Below, piece after piece: positions 58,348-64,000 of a stretch of 64,000 nt of DNA. Position numbers and translations under genes: made by a program. How positions within the stretch are numbered: position 1 is the first letter of the stretch; each line of letters starts with the position of its first letter. The stretch spans positions 144,095 through 208,094 of the forward strand of contig NZ_KI912492.1 in the NCBI RefSeq assembly GCF_000518765.1, written 5' to 3'. Origin of the DNA: Ruminococcus flavefaciens ATCC 19208 (GTDB lineage Bacteria > Bacillota > Clostridia > Oscillospirales > Ruminococcaceae). Under the pieces are notes generated by a model. The model worked only from the letters and a program-made list of their open reading frames with translations, did not search any database and was not told the DNA's origin.

Positions 58348-59603
58348 AAACAACGACCGATTTCCAGCTTGTCGCCACCGACAAGCTCATTCCCTATGTG
58401 AACAACGCCCGCACCCATTCGCCGGAGCAGATCAGGAAGCTCCGTTCCTCACTGCGTGAGTTCGGTTTTGTCAATCCGGTCATCATCGACCGGGAATATA
58501 ACGTCATCGCAGGTCACGGCAGACTGATGGCGGCGAAGGAGGAAGGCATCACGGAAGTGCCGTGTGTCTATGTTGACCACCTGACCGACGCACAAAAGAA
58601 AGCCTACATCCTTGCCGATAACCGCATGGCACTGGATGCAGGCTGGGACGAGGAACTACTCGCCGTGGAGATGCAGGAACTGCAAGACCTCGGCTACGAC
58701 CTCTCCATGACCGGCTTCGATGAAAAGGAACTGGCTGACCTGTTCTCCGATAATACCGACAGCGAGGCAAAGGACGATGATTTCGACCTGACCGCTGCGC
58801 TGGAGAAGGCTTCCTTCGTGGAGCGTGGTGATGTGTGGACGGTCGGCAGGCATCGCCTTATGTGCGGCGATGCGACCAGTCCCGATGATGTAAATACACT
58901 TATGGGCGATACGAAAGCAAATCTGATTCTGACCGATCCGCCCTACGGTGTATCTTTCAAAAGCTCCAGCGGTCTGACCATTCAGAACGACAGCATGAAA
59001 AACGAGGAGTTTTACAACTTCCTGCTCTCCGCTTTCAAGTGTATGGCAGACCACCTCGAAAAAGGCGGCGCGGCTTATGTGTTTCACGCAGACACCGAAG
59101 GACTGAATTTCCGCAGGGCGTTCATCGACGCAGGCTTCCACCTTGCAGGCTGCTGCATCTGGGTGAAGGACAGCCTTGTCCTCGGACGCTCGGATTATCA
59201 GTGGCAGCATGAGCCTGTGCTGTACGGCTTCATGCAGAACGGCAAGCACAAGTGGTATTCCGACCGCAAGCAGACGACCATCTGGAATTTCGATAAGCCG
59301 AAGCGCAATGCGAACCACCCGACCAGCAAGCCCCTCGATCTGCTCGGCTATCCCATCGGCAACTCCACGCAGGAGAACGCTGTGGTCGTCGACACCTTCG
59401 GCGGCAGCGGCTCAACGCTTATGGCGTGTGAGCAGATGAACCGCATCTGCTACATGATGGAGCTTGACGAAAAATACGCCTCCGTCATCCTCCGGCGCTA
59501 CGTTGAGGACACCGGGAATGCCGAAGGCGTGTATGTAATTCGTAACGGACAGCAGATTCCTTATTCCGATCTGGTCAAAGAGGTCGAGACGAAGGAAGGC
59601 TGA
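58344..59603 (+). CDS. ParB-N domain fused to a DNA amino-methyltransferase
   Basis: 419 aa. Residues 1-100 are a ParB/Srx-like domain (LIPYVNNARTHSPEQIRKLR, then VIAGHGRLMAAKEEG with the GHxR-type nucleotide motif). The methylase has motif IV DPPYGVSF at about 197 and motif I DTFGGSGSTLMACEQM at about 349, the order used by beta-class m4C/m6A enzymes. Phages carry these to protect their DNA from host restriction; a host defence island with several restriction-type enzymes lies just to the left. Its C-terminal codons overlap a minus-strand gene by 43 bp. Confidence 0.92.
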   Translation: MKTTTDFQLVATDKLIPYVNNARTHSPEQIRKLRSSLREFGFVNPVIIDREYNVIAGHGRLMAAKEEGITEVPCVYVDHLTDAQKKAYILADNRMALDAGWDEELLAVEMQELQDLGYDLSMTGFDEKELADLFSDNTDSEAKDDDFDLTAALEKASFVERGDVWTVGRHRLMCGDATSPDDVNTLMGDTKANLILTDPPYGVSFKSSSGLTIQNDSMKNEEFYNFLLSAFKCMADHLEKGGAAYVFHADTEGLNFRRAFIDAGFHLAGCCIWVKDSLVLGRSDYQWQHEPVLYGFMQNGKHKWYSDRKQTTIWNFDKPKRNANHPTSKPLDLLGYPIGNSTQENAVVVDTFGGSGSTLMACEQMNRICYMMELDEKYASVILRRYVEDTGNAEGVYVIRNGQQIPYSDLVKEVETKEG

Positions 59604-59800
59604 TTTTCAGGTGACGGGGCGCATTGCAGCACGGCATACAGGATGAATTCCTCAATGCTGGGGATTCTTCCTCCGAAAGCCTGCCGGAAGTTCGGGTTGT
59701 CTTTGGCGGAAGCAATTGCTTCTTCCATTTCCGTCCGGACTTCTGCAACAGTCGTGTTGTTCTGGGCGGCGACAACTTCAAGAATCTTTTTCATGTTCAT
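59561..59800 (-). CDS. Small Spo0A-C-like phage protein on the opposite strand
   Basis: 79 aa. MNMKKILEVVAAQNNTTVAE and IPSIEEFILYAVLQ resemble a shortened DNA-binding domain of Spo0A type found in many phages of this group as a stand-alone gene. GCGAGGTAACTACT precedes the ATG. It is the only confident minus-strand gene from 46 kb to the right edge and overlaps the methylase end by 43 bp. Role unknown; a DNA-binding regulator is plausible. Confidence 0.65.
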   Translation of the reverse strand: MNMKKILEVVAAQNNTTVAEVRTEMEEAIASAKDNPNFRQAFGGRIPSIEEFILYAVLQCAPSPENQPSFVSTSLTRSE

Positions 59801-60044
59801 AGTAGTTACCTCGCTTTTTCATTTTTCGGCAGAGACTGCCGTCTATGCTCTAATAATATCACATCTCGTCGAACTTGGGAAGAACGAAAAAACAAGAAAA
59901 AGCACAAGTTTTGTCGAAAAAAGTCTTTTACCATCGTGTAGCAAATTGTGAACAGACTGATACTAAGTCTGACACAGAAACTATCGGCGTAATATGCACA
60001 AATATCGGAAAAACCGCCCCGCACATATTCTCCGTTTTACAGTC

Positions 60045-60073
60045 TTGCTATCTGTGCGGTTCAGAGTTAATAT
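60045..60073 (+). promoter_or_regulatory. Phage cassette promoter, copy 1
   Basis: TTGCTA, 17 bp, TAATAT, within the conserved string CAGAGTTAATATGTGACTAC. It drives the 221-aa gene at 60124. Confidence 0.85.
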
Positions 60074-60123
60074 GTGACTACAATCAAAACCGCAGCAAGC
60101 GGTGAAAAACAGGAGGTCACATC

Positions 60124-60789
60124 ATGAATATCAAGTTCAATATCGAAAAGAGCCAGCGCAAGGCACTGGCAATGAAAATCGGCGAGCTTGCAGACATGGA
60201 TGTCCGCTACTGCGGCGTTCCGAGCTGCGCCTACGAGATCGGGTTCTTTACCCTGAGCAAGGATGCGGTGCTTTCCTTCGCAGACCGCATGGACACCGAG
60301 GTCATCGAGAGAGTACTGGACGGGCTGGACAAGGCAGGCTACACTTCCGAGGACGAGCCGGAAGCCCTGACGATTTCGATGCCGCGAGACTTCTTCACGG
60401 AGCAGTCGATGAACAATCTGCTCCAGCTCATCGCCAACAAGGAAACGCTCCTGAAACACGCGCTGAACACAGATAGCCTTGCGGTCAACGAGTGCGAGGA
60501 AACGGTCGAGTTCCCGTGGTTCACGGTCGAGAAGGACGGCGACGGTGATGCCTACGCCAAGTTCATCACCATGCTTTGCGAGTTTGCAAAGAACCTGCAG
60601 CGTGTGGTCAACAAGCCCGATGCCAGCGACAACGAGAAGTACGCATTCCGCTGCTTCCTGCTGCGGCTCGGTATGATCGGCGCTGAGTTCAAACCCGCCC
60701 GCAAGGTTCTGCTCCGCCGCCTGACCGGAAGCTCCGCCTTTCGTCACGGCAAGCCAGAAGGAGGTGCTGACGATGCGGTTTCCGAATGA
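60124..60789 (+). CDS. Phage 'virulence-related' family protein sharing a tail with the amidoligase
   Basis: 221 aa. The N-terminal part (IKFNIEKSQRKALAMKIGEL, then YCGVPSCAYEIGFFTLSKD) matches a family common in gut phages and annotated only as virulence-related, without known function. Residues about 143-213 (KYAFRCFLLRLGMIGAEFKP, then GSSAFRHGKP) align with the last 73 residues of the amidoligase encoded two genes downstream (KKFAMRTWLMRMGFIGDEFA, GDNAFRFGRP). That shared module links the two proteins. Own promoter at 60045; the next gene starts inside its 3' end. Confidence 0.75.
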   Translation: MNIKFNIEKSQRKALAMKIGELADMDVRYCGVPSCAYEIGFFTLSKDAVLSFADRMDTEVIERVLDGLDKAGYTSEDEPEALTISMPRDFFTEQSMNNLLQLIANKETLLKHALNTDSLAVNECEETVEFPWFTVEKDGDGDAYAKFITMLCEFAKNLQRVVNKPDASDNEKYAFRCFLLRLGMIGAEFKPARKVLLRRLTGSSAFRHGKPEGGADDAVSE

Positions 60790-61003
60790 AGCTGAACTGA
60801 AAGCCCTGCGGGAGCGCTATCCCGCAGGCACCCGCATCCGCCTGATTCGCATGGCGGACGACATCGCGCCCGTGCCGCCCGGTACGACCGGTTCGGTTGC
60901 GATCATCGACGACGCAGGCAACATTCATATGAAGTGGGATAATGGCAGAAGCCTTGCGCTGATCGAAGGCGCAGACGAGTTCGAGGTTATCTCCGGCGGC
61001 TAA
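60773..61003 (+). CDS. DUF4314 family protein
   Basis: 76 aa. MRFPNEAELKALRERYPAG, then GTRIRLIRMADDIAPVPPGT and HMKWDNGRSLALIEGADEF match the DUF4314 family: a small SH3-like beta barrel carried by phages and conjugative elements. GAAGGAGGTGCTGACG stands before the ATG. It overlaps the upstream gene by 17 bp, so the two are translated from one mRNA. Function unknown. Confidence 0.85.
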   Translation: MRFPNEAELKALRERYPAGTRIRLIRMADDIAPVPPGTTGSVAIIDDAGNIHMKWDNGRSLALIEGADEFEVISGG

Positions 61004-61147
61004 TTTTACAGCCTCCGGGGGCGCCGGAAAATGTGAGAACCTATTCCATCGTACCCCATATTACCACACAATTGCAAGTAAGTCAAGGGTGTATACTACA
61101 CAATCATCAAGGCTGTATTTTCCTCGATATTCTGTGGTTTTAGCGGC

Positions 61148-61176
61148 TTGATATATCCTCGGTTTAGAGTTAATAT
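61148..61176 (+). promoter_or_regulatory. Phage cassette promoter, copy 2
   Basis: TTGATA, 17 bp, TAATAT within TAGAGTTAATATGTGACTAC, preceded by TTTTAGCGGC. It drives the amidoligase gene. Confidence 0.85.
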
Positions 61177-61227
61177 GTGACTACCGAAAGGGAAAACACA
61201 CCAAAAACCAAACAGGAGGATACCACC

Positions 61228-62172
61228 ATGAACGCAAAGACACAGGCACAGATCAACAGAATGAAGGAGCAGACGATCGGGGTTGAGGTTGAGATGAACA
61301 ACATCACCCGCAAGGCTGCCGCAAAGCTTGCCGCCGATTTCTTCGGAACCAACCGCAGCGAGTACACCGCCCACCGCAACGGCTACGAAACCTACAGCGC
61401 TTGGGACGCACAGGGACGCGAGTGGAAATTCCAGCGCGACTGCAGCATCAGCGGACCGGACAGCGAAAAGTGCGAACTGGTCACACCGATCCTGCACTAC
61501 GAGGACATCGAAACCCTGCAGGAGCTGATCAGACGCCTTCGCAAGGCGGGCGCAAAGAGCGACTACACCAGAGGCTGCGGAGTTCACATTCACATCGGCG
61601 CAGCGGGACACACACCGCAGAGCCTGCGAAACCTCGCAAACCTGATGGCAAGCCACGAAACGCTGATCGCCGAAGCAATCAAGGTTGACAGCAGCCGCAT
61701 GAACCGCTACTGCAGAACGGTAAACCCGAATTTCCTGCAGCAGCTCAACAAGAAGAAGCCCACCACGATGGCGCAGCTTGCAGACATCTGGTACGGCGCA
61801 CAGGGATGCGACTACGGCAGAACCCACCACTACAACGACAGCCGCTACCATATGCTGAACCTCCACGCCACCTTCACAAAGGGCACGATTGAATTCCGCC
61901 TTTTCCAGTTCGACAAGCCCGCAAACGGAAAGCAGAACGGGCTTCACGCAGGCAAGCTCAAGAGCTACATTCAGCTTTGCCTCGCAATGAGCCAGATGGC
62001 AAAAGATCTGCGCAGCGCAAGCCCGAAGGAACAGCAGAAGGAAAACAAAAAGTTCGCAATGAGAACTTGGCTGATGCGGATGGGCTTCATTGGCGACGAG
62101 TTCGCCACCGCAAGAGAAACCCTGACGCAGAACCTTTCCGGCGACAACGCCTTCAGATTCGGCAGACCTTAA
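61228..62172 (+). CDS. Phage amidoligase family protein
   Basis: 314 aa glutamine-synthetase-like amidoligase. TIGVEVEMNNITRKAAAKL carries the metal-binding ExE (about 16-18); DCSISG, CELVTPILHYEDIETLQEL, the ligand loop GCGVHIHIGA (about 117) and TIEFRLFQF (about 227) complete the active site. Such enzymes join amino groups to carboxylates using ATP, making peptide-like tags or metabolites; in phages they often co-occur with gamma-glutamylcyclotransferase, as here. The C-terminal 70 residues form a module shared with the 221-aa phage protein upstream. AGGAGGATACCACC precedes the ATG. Confidence 0.88.
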   Translation: MNAKTQAQINRMKEQTIGVEVEMNNITRKAAAKLAADFFGTNRSEYTAHRNGYETYSAWDAQGREWKFQRDCSISGPDSEKCELVTPILHYEDIETLQELIRRLRKAGAKSDYTRGCGVHIHIGAAGHTPQSLRNLANLMASHETLIAEAIKVDSSRMNRYCRTVNPNFLQQLNKKKPTTMAQLADIWYGAQGCDYGRTHHYNDSRYHMLNLHATFTKGTIEFRLFQFDKPANGKQNGLHAGKLKSYIQLCLAMSQMAKDLRSASPKEQQKENKKFAMRTWLMRMGFIGDEFATARETLTQNLSGDNAFRFGRP

Positions 62173-62193
62173 CCGGTCTGCCGCCACGAGCAA

Positions 62194-62290
62194 GGGCGGC
62201 GAAACAGCCGCCCACAGCGCCCCGTGTGAGGCGGGACGGGTATCCTCCGAGTAACTGCCCCTTTCGGTAAAAAGCCCTGTACGGGGCGCA
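62194..62290 (+). ncRNA. Conserved structured element, copy 1 (candidate)
   Basis: A hairpin GGGCGGC/GCCGCCC (62194-62213) is followed by a domain closed by GCGCCCCGT (62217-62225) pairing with ACGGGGCGC (62281-62289). Inside is a core, GCGGGACGGGTATCCTCC (62231-62248) and CTTTCGGTAA (62261-62270), which recurs unchanged at 63422-63460. It lies after the amidoligase stop. Confidence 0.55.
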
Positions 62291-62370
62291 CACGGCGCAA
62301 ACAGCGGCAAGGCATATTCTACACAAAAAACGGCACATTTTCCCTCGCGATGTTTTGTACATTTAGCGGC

Positions 62371-62399
62371 TTGCTATTCTCCCCGAAAAGAGTTAATAT
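62371..62399 (+). promoter_or_regulatory. Phage cassette promoter, copy 3
   Basis: TTGCTA, 17 bp, TAATAT within AAGAGTTAATATGTGACTAC, preceded by ATTTAGCGGC as in copy 2. It drives the unit that includes the cyclotransferase. Confidence 0.85.
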
Positions 62400-62450
62400 G
62401 TGACTACCGGAACGGAAAAGGACCGGAAAACAAACACGGAGGAACGAGCA

Positions 62451-62645
62451 ATGAGCAACATCGAATGGGGAACGGAAACCGACAAGAAGCTGGAGCAGAT
62501 CGCAATGAAAGCGGACTACGCACTGGAGCAGCGGGGCGGGCTGGACACCCGCTGGAACGACACCGAGGACTTCCCGGAGGTGAGCGTCTGGGGCATCCGA
62601 GAGATGCTCCGCAAGGCATACGAACTGGGCAAGGCGGAAAAGTAA
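62451..62645 (+). CDS. Small helical phage protein
   Basis: 64 aa, acidic, two helices; the end VSVWGIREMLRKAYELGKAEK recalls DUF6900-type phage proteins, which I call only tentatively. GGAGGAACGAGCA precedes the ATG. First gene of the third promoter unit, followed 78 bp later by the cyclotransferase gene. Function unknown. Confidence 0.6.
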   Translation: MSNIEWGTETDKKLEQIAMKADYALEQRGGLDTRWNDTEDFPEVSVWGIREMLRKAYELGKAEK

Positions 62646-62723
62646 CCGCCGCCTTTCCCCACCTGCCGCCTACGGGCGGCTCAGGGTGGTAGAAGGAGAC
62701 TTCCTTCGGAAAGGACGATTGAC

Positions 62724-63188
62724 ATGGAAAAGAAGTACTACCTTGCCTACGGCTCGAACCTGAACATCCGCCAGATGCGGTACCGCTGCCCCGGCGCAAA
62801 GCCAATCGGCATCACGGTGATCCCCGACTACGAGTTGCTTTACAAGGGCAGCAAGACCGGCGCGTACCTGACCATCGAACCGAAGAAGAACGGCATCGTT
62901 CCGATTGCGGTCTGGGAGGTCACCTACGATGACGAGAAGCGGCTGGATGCCTACGAGGGCTGCCCGACCTTCTACTACAAGAAGGAAGTCCGCCTGCCGG
63001 TGAAGCTGGCAAGCGGCAAGACCAAGAAGCTGACCGCCTTCGTATACATCATGCATGAGGAACGCAGCCTCGGCATTCCGTCGCTTGCCTACATCCGCAC
63101 CTGCGAGGAAGGCTACCGGAACTTCGGCTTCGACACCAAGTTCCTCGATGCCGCCTACGAAATCAGCGCAAAGGAGGTACAGCGATGA
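62724..63188 (+). CDS. Gamma-glutamylcyclotransferase-like protein
   Basis: 154 aa. The family signature LAYGSNLNIRQM is at the N-terminus, with the substrate loop YGSN at about 8-11 and the catalytic Glu in RLDAYEGCP (about residue 77). Such enzymes split gamma-glutamyl-amine bonds by forming 5-oxoproline. Next to an amidoligase it could remove or edit the ligated gamma-glutamyl tag, an arrangement known from phages. CGGAAAGGACGATTGAC precedes the ATG; the stop overlaps the next start. Confidence 0.88.
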   Translation: MEKKYYLAYGSNLNIRQMRYRCPGAKPIGITVIPDYELLYKGSKTGAYLTIEPKKNGIVPIAVWEVTYDDEKRLDAYEGCPTFYYKKEVRLPVKLASGKTKKLTAFVYIMHEERSLGIPSLAYIRTCEEGYRNFGFDTKFLDAAYEISAKEVQR

Positions 63189-63388
63189 AAGACCGCAACA
63201 ACGAGCCGCGCATCTGCCCGAAATGCGGGCAGGCGTACACCGCCCGACCAGCTCTTTCCCGCGCGGATAACAGCCCGATCTGCCCCGACTGTGGAACGCG
63301 TGAGGCACTTGAAAGCATCGGCGTCGGACGCGAGGAACAGGACAAGATTCTCGGCATCATCCACGAGAAGTACGAAGGCGAAGAATAA
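63185..63388 (+). CDS. Small zinc-ribbon phage protein
   Basis: 67 aa. Two Cys pairs, CPKCGQAY (about 11) and CPDCG (about 33), form a zinc ribbon; the C-terminal half is a charged helix (GREEQDKILGIIHEKYEG). It overlaps the cyclotransferase gene by 4 bp, and a conserved structured element follows. Similar small proteins are frequent in this phage group, with no known function. Confidence 0.75.
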   Translation: MKDRNNEPRICPKCGQAYTARPALSRADNSPICPDCGTREALESIGVGREEQDKILGIIHEKYEGEE

Positions 63389-63395
63389 GGCGCAC

Positions 63396-63491
63396 AGAGC
63401 CGCCACGTTGCAACGTGTGGCGCGGGACGGGTATCCTCCAAACGGTATCCCTTTCGGTAACCCGCCCCACACAGGGTGCGTGTGCGGCTCT
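63396..63491 (+). ncRNA. Conserved structured element, copy 2 (candidate)
   Basis: Closed by AGAGCCGC (63396-63403) with GCGGCTCT (63484-63491), a stem different in sequence from copy 1. It contains a hairpin GCCACGTT/AACGTGTGGC and the same core, GCGGGACGGGTATCCTCC (63422-63439) and CTTTCGGTAA (63451-63460). Confidence 0.55.
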
Positions 63492-63557
63492 CTCGCGATG
63501 TACAATACGGCGCTGAAATGCAGGCAATGTTTGTCACATTTATTTTGCCGATAATGC

Positions 63558-63586
63558 TTGATATATCCTCGGTTCAGAGTTAATAT
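63558..63586 (+). promoter_or_regulatory. Phage cassette promoter, copy 4
   Basis: TTGATA, 17 bp, TAATAT within CAGAGTTAATATGTCACTAC; the 23 bp upstream of the -10 match copy 2 in all but one position. It drives the DUF3846 gene. Confidence 0.85.
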
Positions 63587-63631
63587 GTCACTACCGCAGG
63601 AGAAGCGGAATAAACACAAAGGAGCATTCAC

Positions 63632-63985
63632 ATGAACATTTTAGTTGTTGAACCGGGCAAGCGCCCCTACGCAAAGGAGATCAGCGGAGAGCTTGAAAGC
63701 CTGCAGCAGACGGTCGGCGGATACATTCAGGCGATTTACCCCTTCGATGATCCGGTTGCACTGGTGTGCGAGGAGGAAGCCCTCTACCACCCGGAGCAGA
63801 AGTGGAACCGCCCGATCAAGGGCTACGGCGTCATCAAGGGGACATTCTTCCTTTGCGGCTTGGGCGAGGATGACTTCACCGACCTGCCGCAGGAGCTGAC
63901 CGAAAAGTACACGGAGTTCTTCCGGCAGGCATACGATTTCGTGCTGGTCGGCAACATTCTGATGCCGATTTCCCTCGGCGAATAA
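63632..63985 (+). CDS. DUF3846 family protein
   Basis: 117 aa. MNILVVEPGKRPYAKEISGE, then YIQAIYPFDDPVALVCEEEA and IKGTFFLCGLGEDDFTDLP are the standard blocks of DUF3846, a family found in phages and conjugative elements of Firmicutes. Function unknown; family members tend to lie with DUF4314 and amidoligase genes. ACAAAGGAGCATTCAC precedes the ATG. The stop is 15 bp from the window edge. Confidence 0.88.
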   Translation: MNILVVEPGKRPYAKEISGELESLQQTVGGYIQAIYPFDDPVALVCEEEALYHPEQKWNRPIKGYGVIKGTFFLCGLGEDDFTDLPQELTEKYTEFFRQAYDFVLVGNILMPISLGE

Positions 63986-64000
63986 CCGAAAAGCGGCGGG

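Noticed and set aside
61096..62310. 404-codon open frame opposite the amidoligase
   Set aside because: Opposes a gene with full catalytic motifs and covers the repeated promoter and structured element; residue make-up is not protein-like.

Overview
The window looks like a chromosome segment of a Ruminococcus-type gut or rumen Clostridium (Oscillospiraceae), carrying a defence island and the early half of a tailed-phage genome. The evidence for the host is a dockerin-bearing rhamnogalacturonan acetylesterase with Thr-rich linkers, Gram-positive ribosome sites (AGGAGG), sigma-A promoters with 17-bp spacers, and core Firmicutes genes (scpAB, rluB, spoIIP, gerW/ytfJ, dacF-like). No 16S rRNA is present, so the species is an inference; R. 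flavefaciens or a close relative fits best.

Positions 1-25,361 are chromosomal backbone: a cellulosomal CE12-type esterase (5' end outside the window), cyclophilin, a spermidine-synthase-like membrane protein, a small peptidoglycan-binding/SpoIID-like operon, gltX, a methionyl-tRNA-synthetase-like protein with an unusual KMSKS loop, cysK, rpmB, a pair of site-2-protease-like proteins (one with the HExxH motif, one without), then a collinear run scpA-scpB-DUF2953-gerW-dacF-rluB-(unknown)-metA. A polysaccharide deacetylase, spoIIP and tRNA-Arg(CCG) follow. The gaps after several of these genes hold many short hairpins of one family (GTAGGGG...CCCC) whose stems differ in sequence but still pair.

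Positions 25,362-32,750 hold a low-GC ABC-transporter module that is decaying (permease with an in-frame stop, ATPase without its C-terminal part), a GGDEF protein, a CpXC protein and two membrane proteins of surface glycan type. Positions 32,800-45,850 form a defence island: an unknown membrane protein flanked by 24-nt direct repeats, a DUF262/DUF1524/DUF4357 (GmrSD-like) nuclease, an operon of HTH protein, ASCH-like protein and double-domain DNA methyltransferase behind a seven-unit 10-bp repeat array, a convergent HNH endonuclease, and a two-gene operon of an unknown 285-aa protein plus a 913-aa SF1 helicase.

From about 45,880 to the right edge the DNA is richer in GC, nearly all on the plus strand and tightly packed: sigma-like factor, DUF2800, DUF2815, family A DNA polymerase, deoxyribosyltransferase-like protein, primase-helicase, VRR-NUC, SNF2 helicase, late-regulator-like protein, HNH, small terminase, ParB-methylase. 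This is the standard early-to-packaging order of a gut siphophage. No integrase or repressor is visible; large terminase and structural genes would lie beyond the window.

The last 4 kb is the most unusual part. Four transcription units (60.1-64.0 kb) each start with nearly the same sigma-A promoter and carry a phage accessory set: a 'virulence-related' protein, DUF4314, an amidoligase, a small helical protein, a gamma-glutamylcyclotransferase-like protein, a zinc ribbon and DUF3846. The amidoligase and the 221-aa protein share a C-terminal module, and two of the gaps contain copies of a conserved, possibly structured, element. Together these suggest a peptide-tagging or metabolite-ligation cassette system in the phage.
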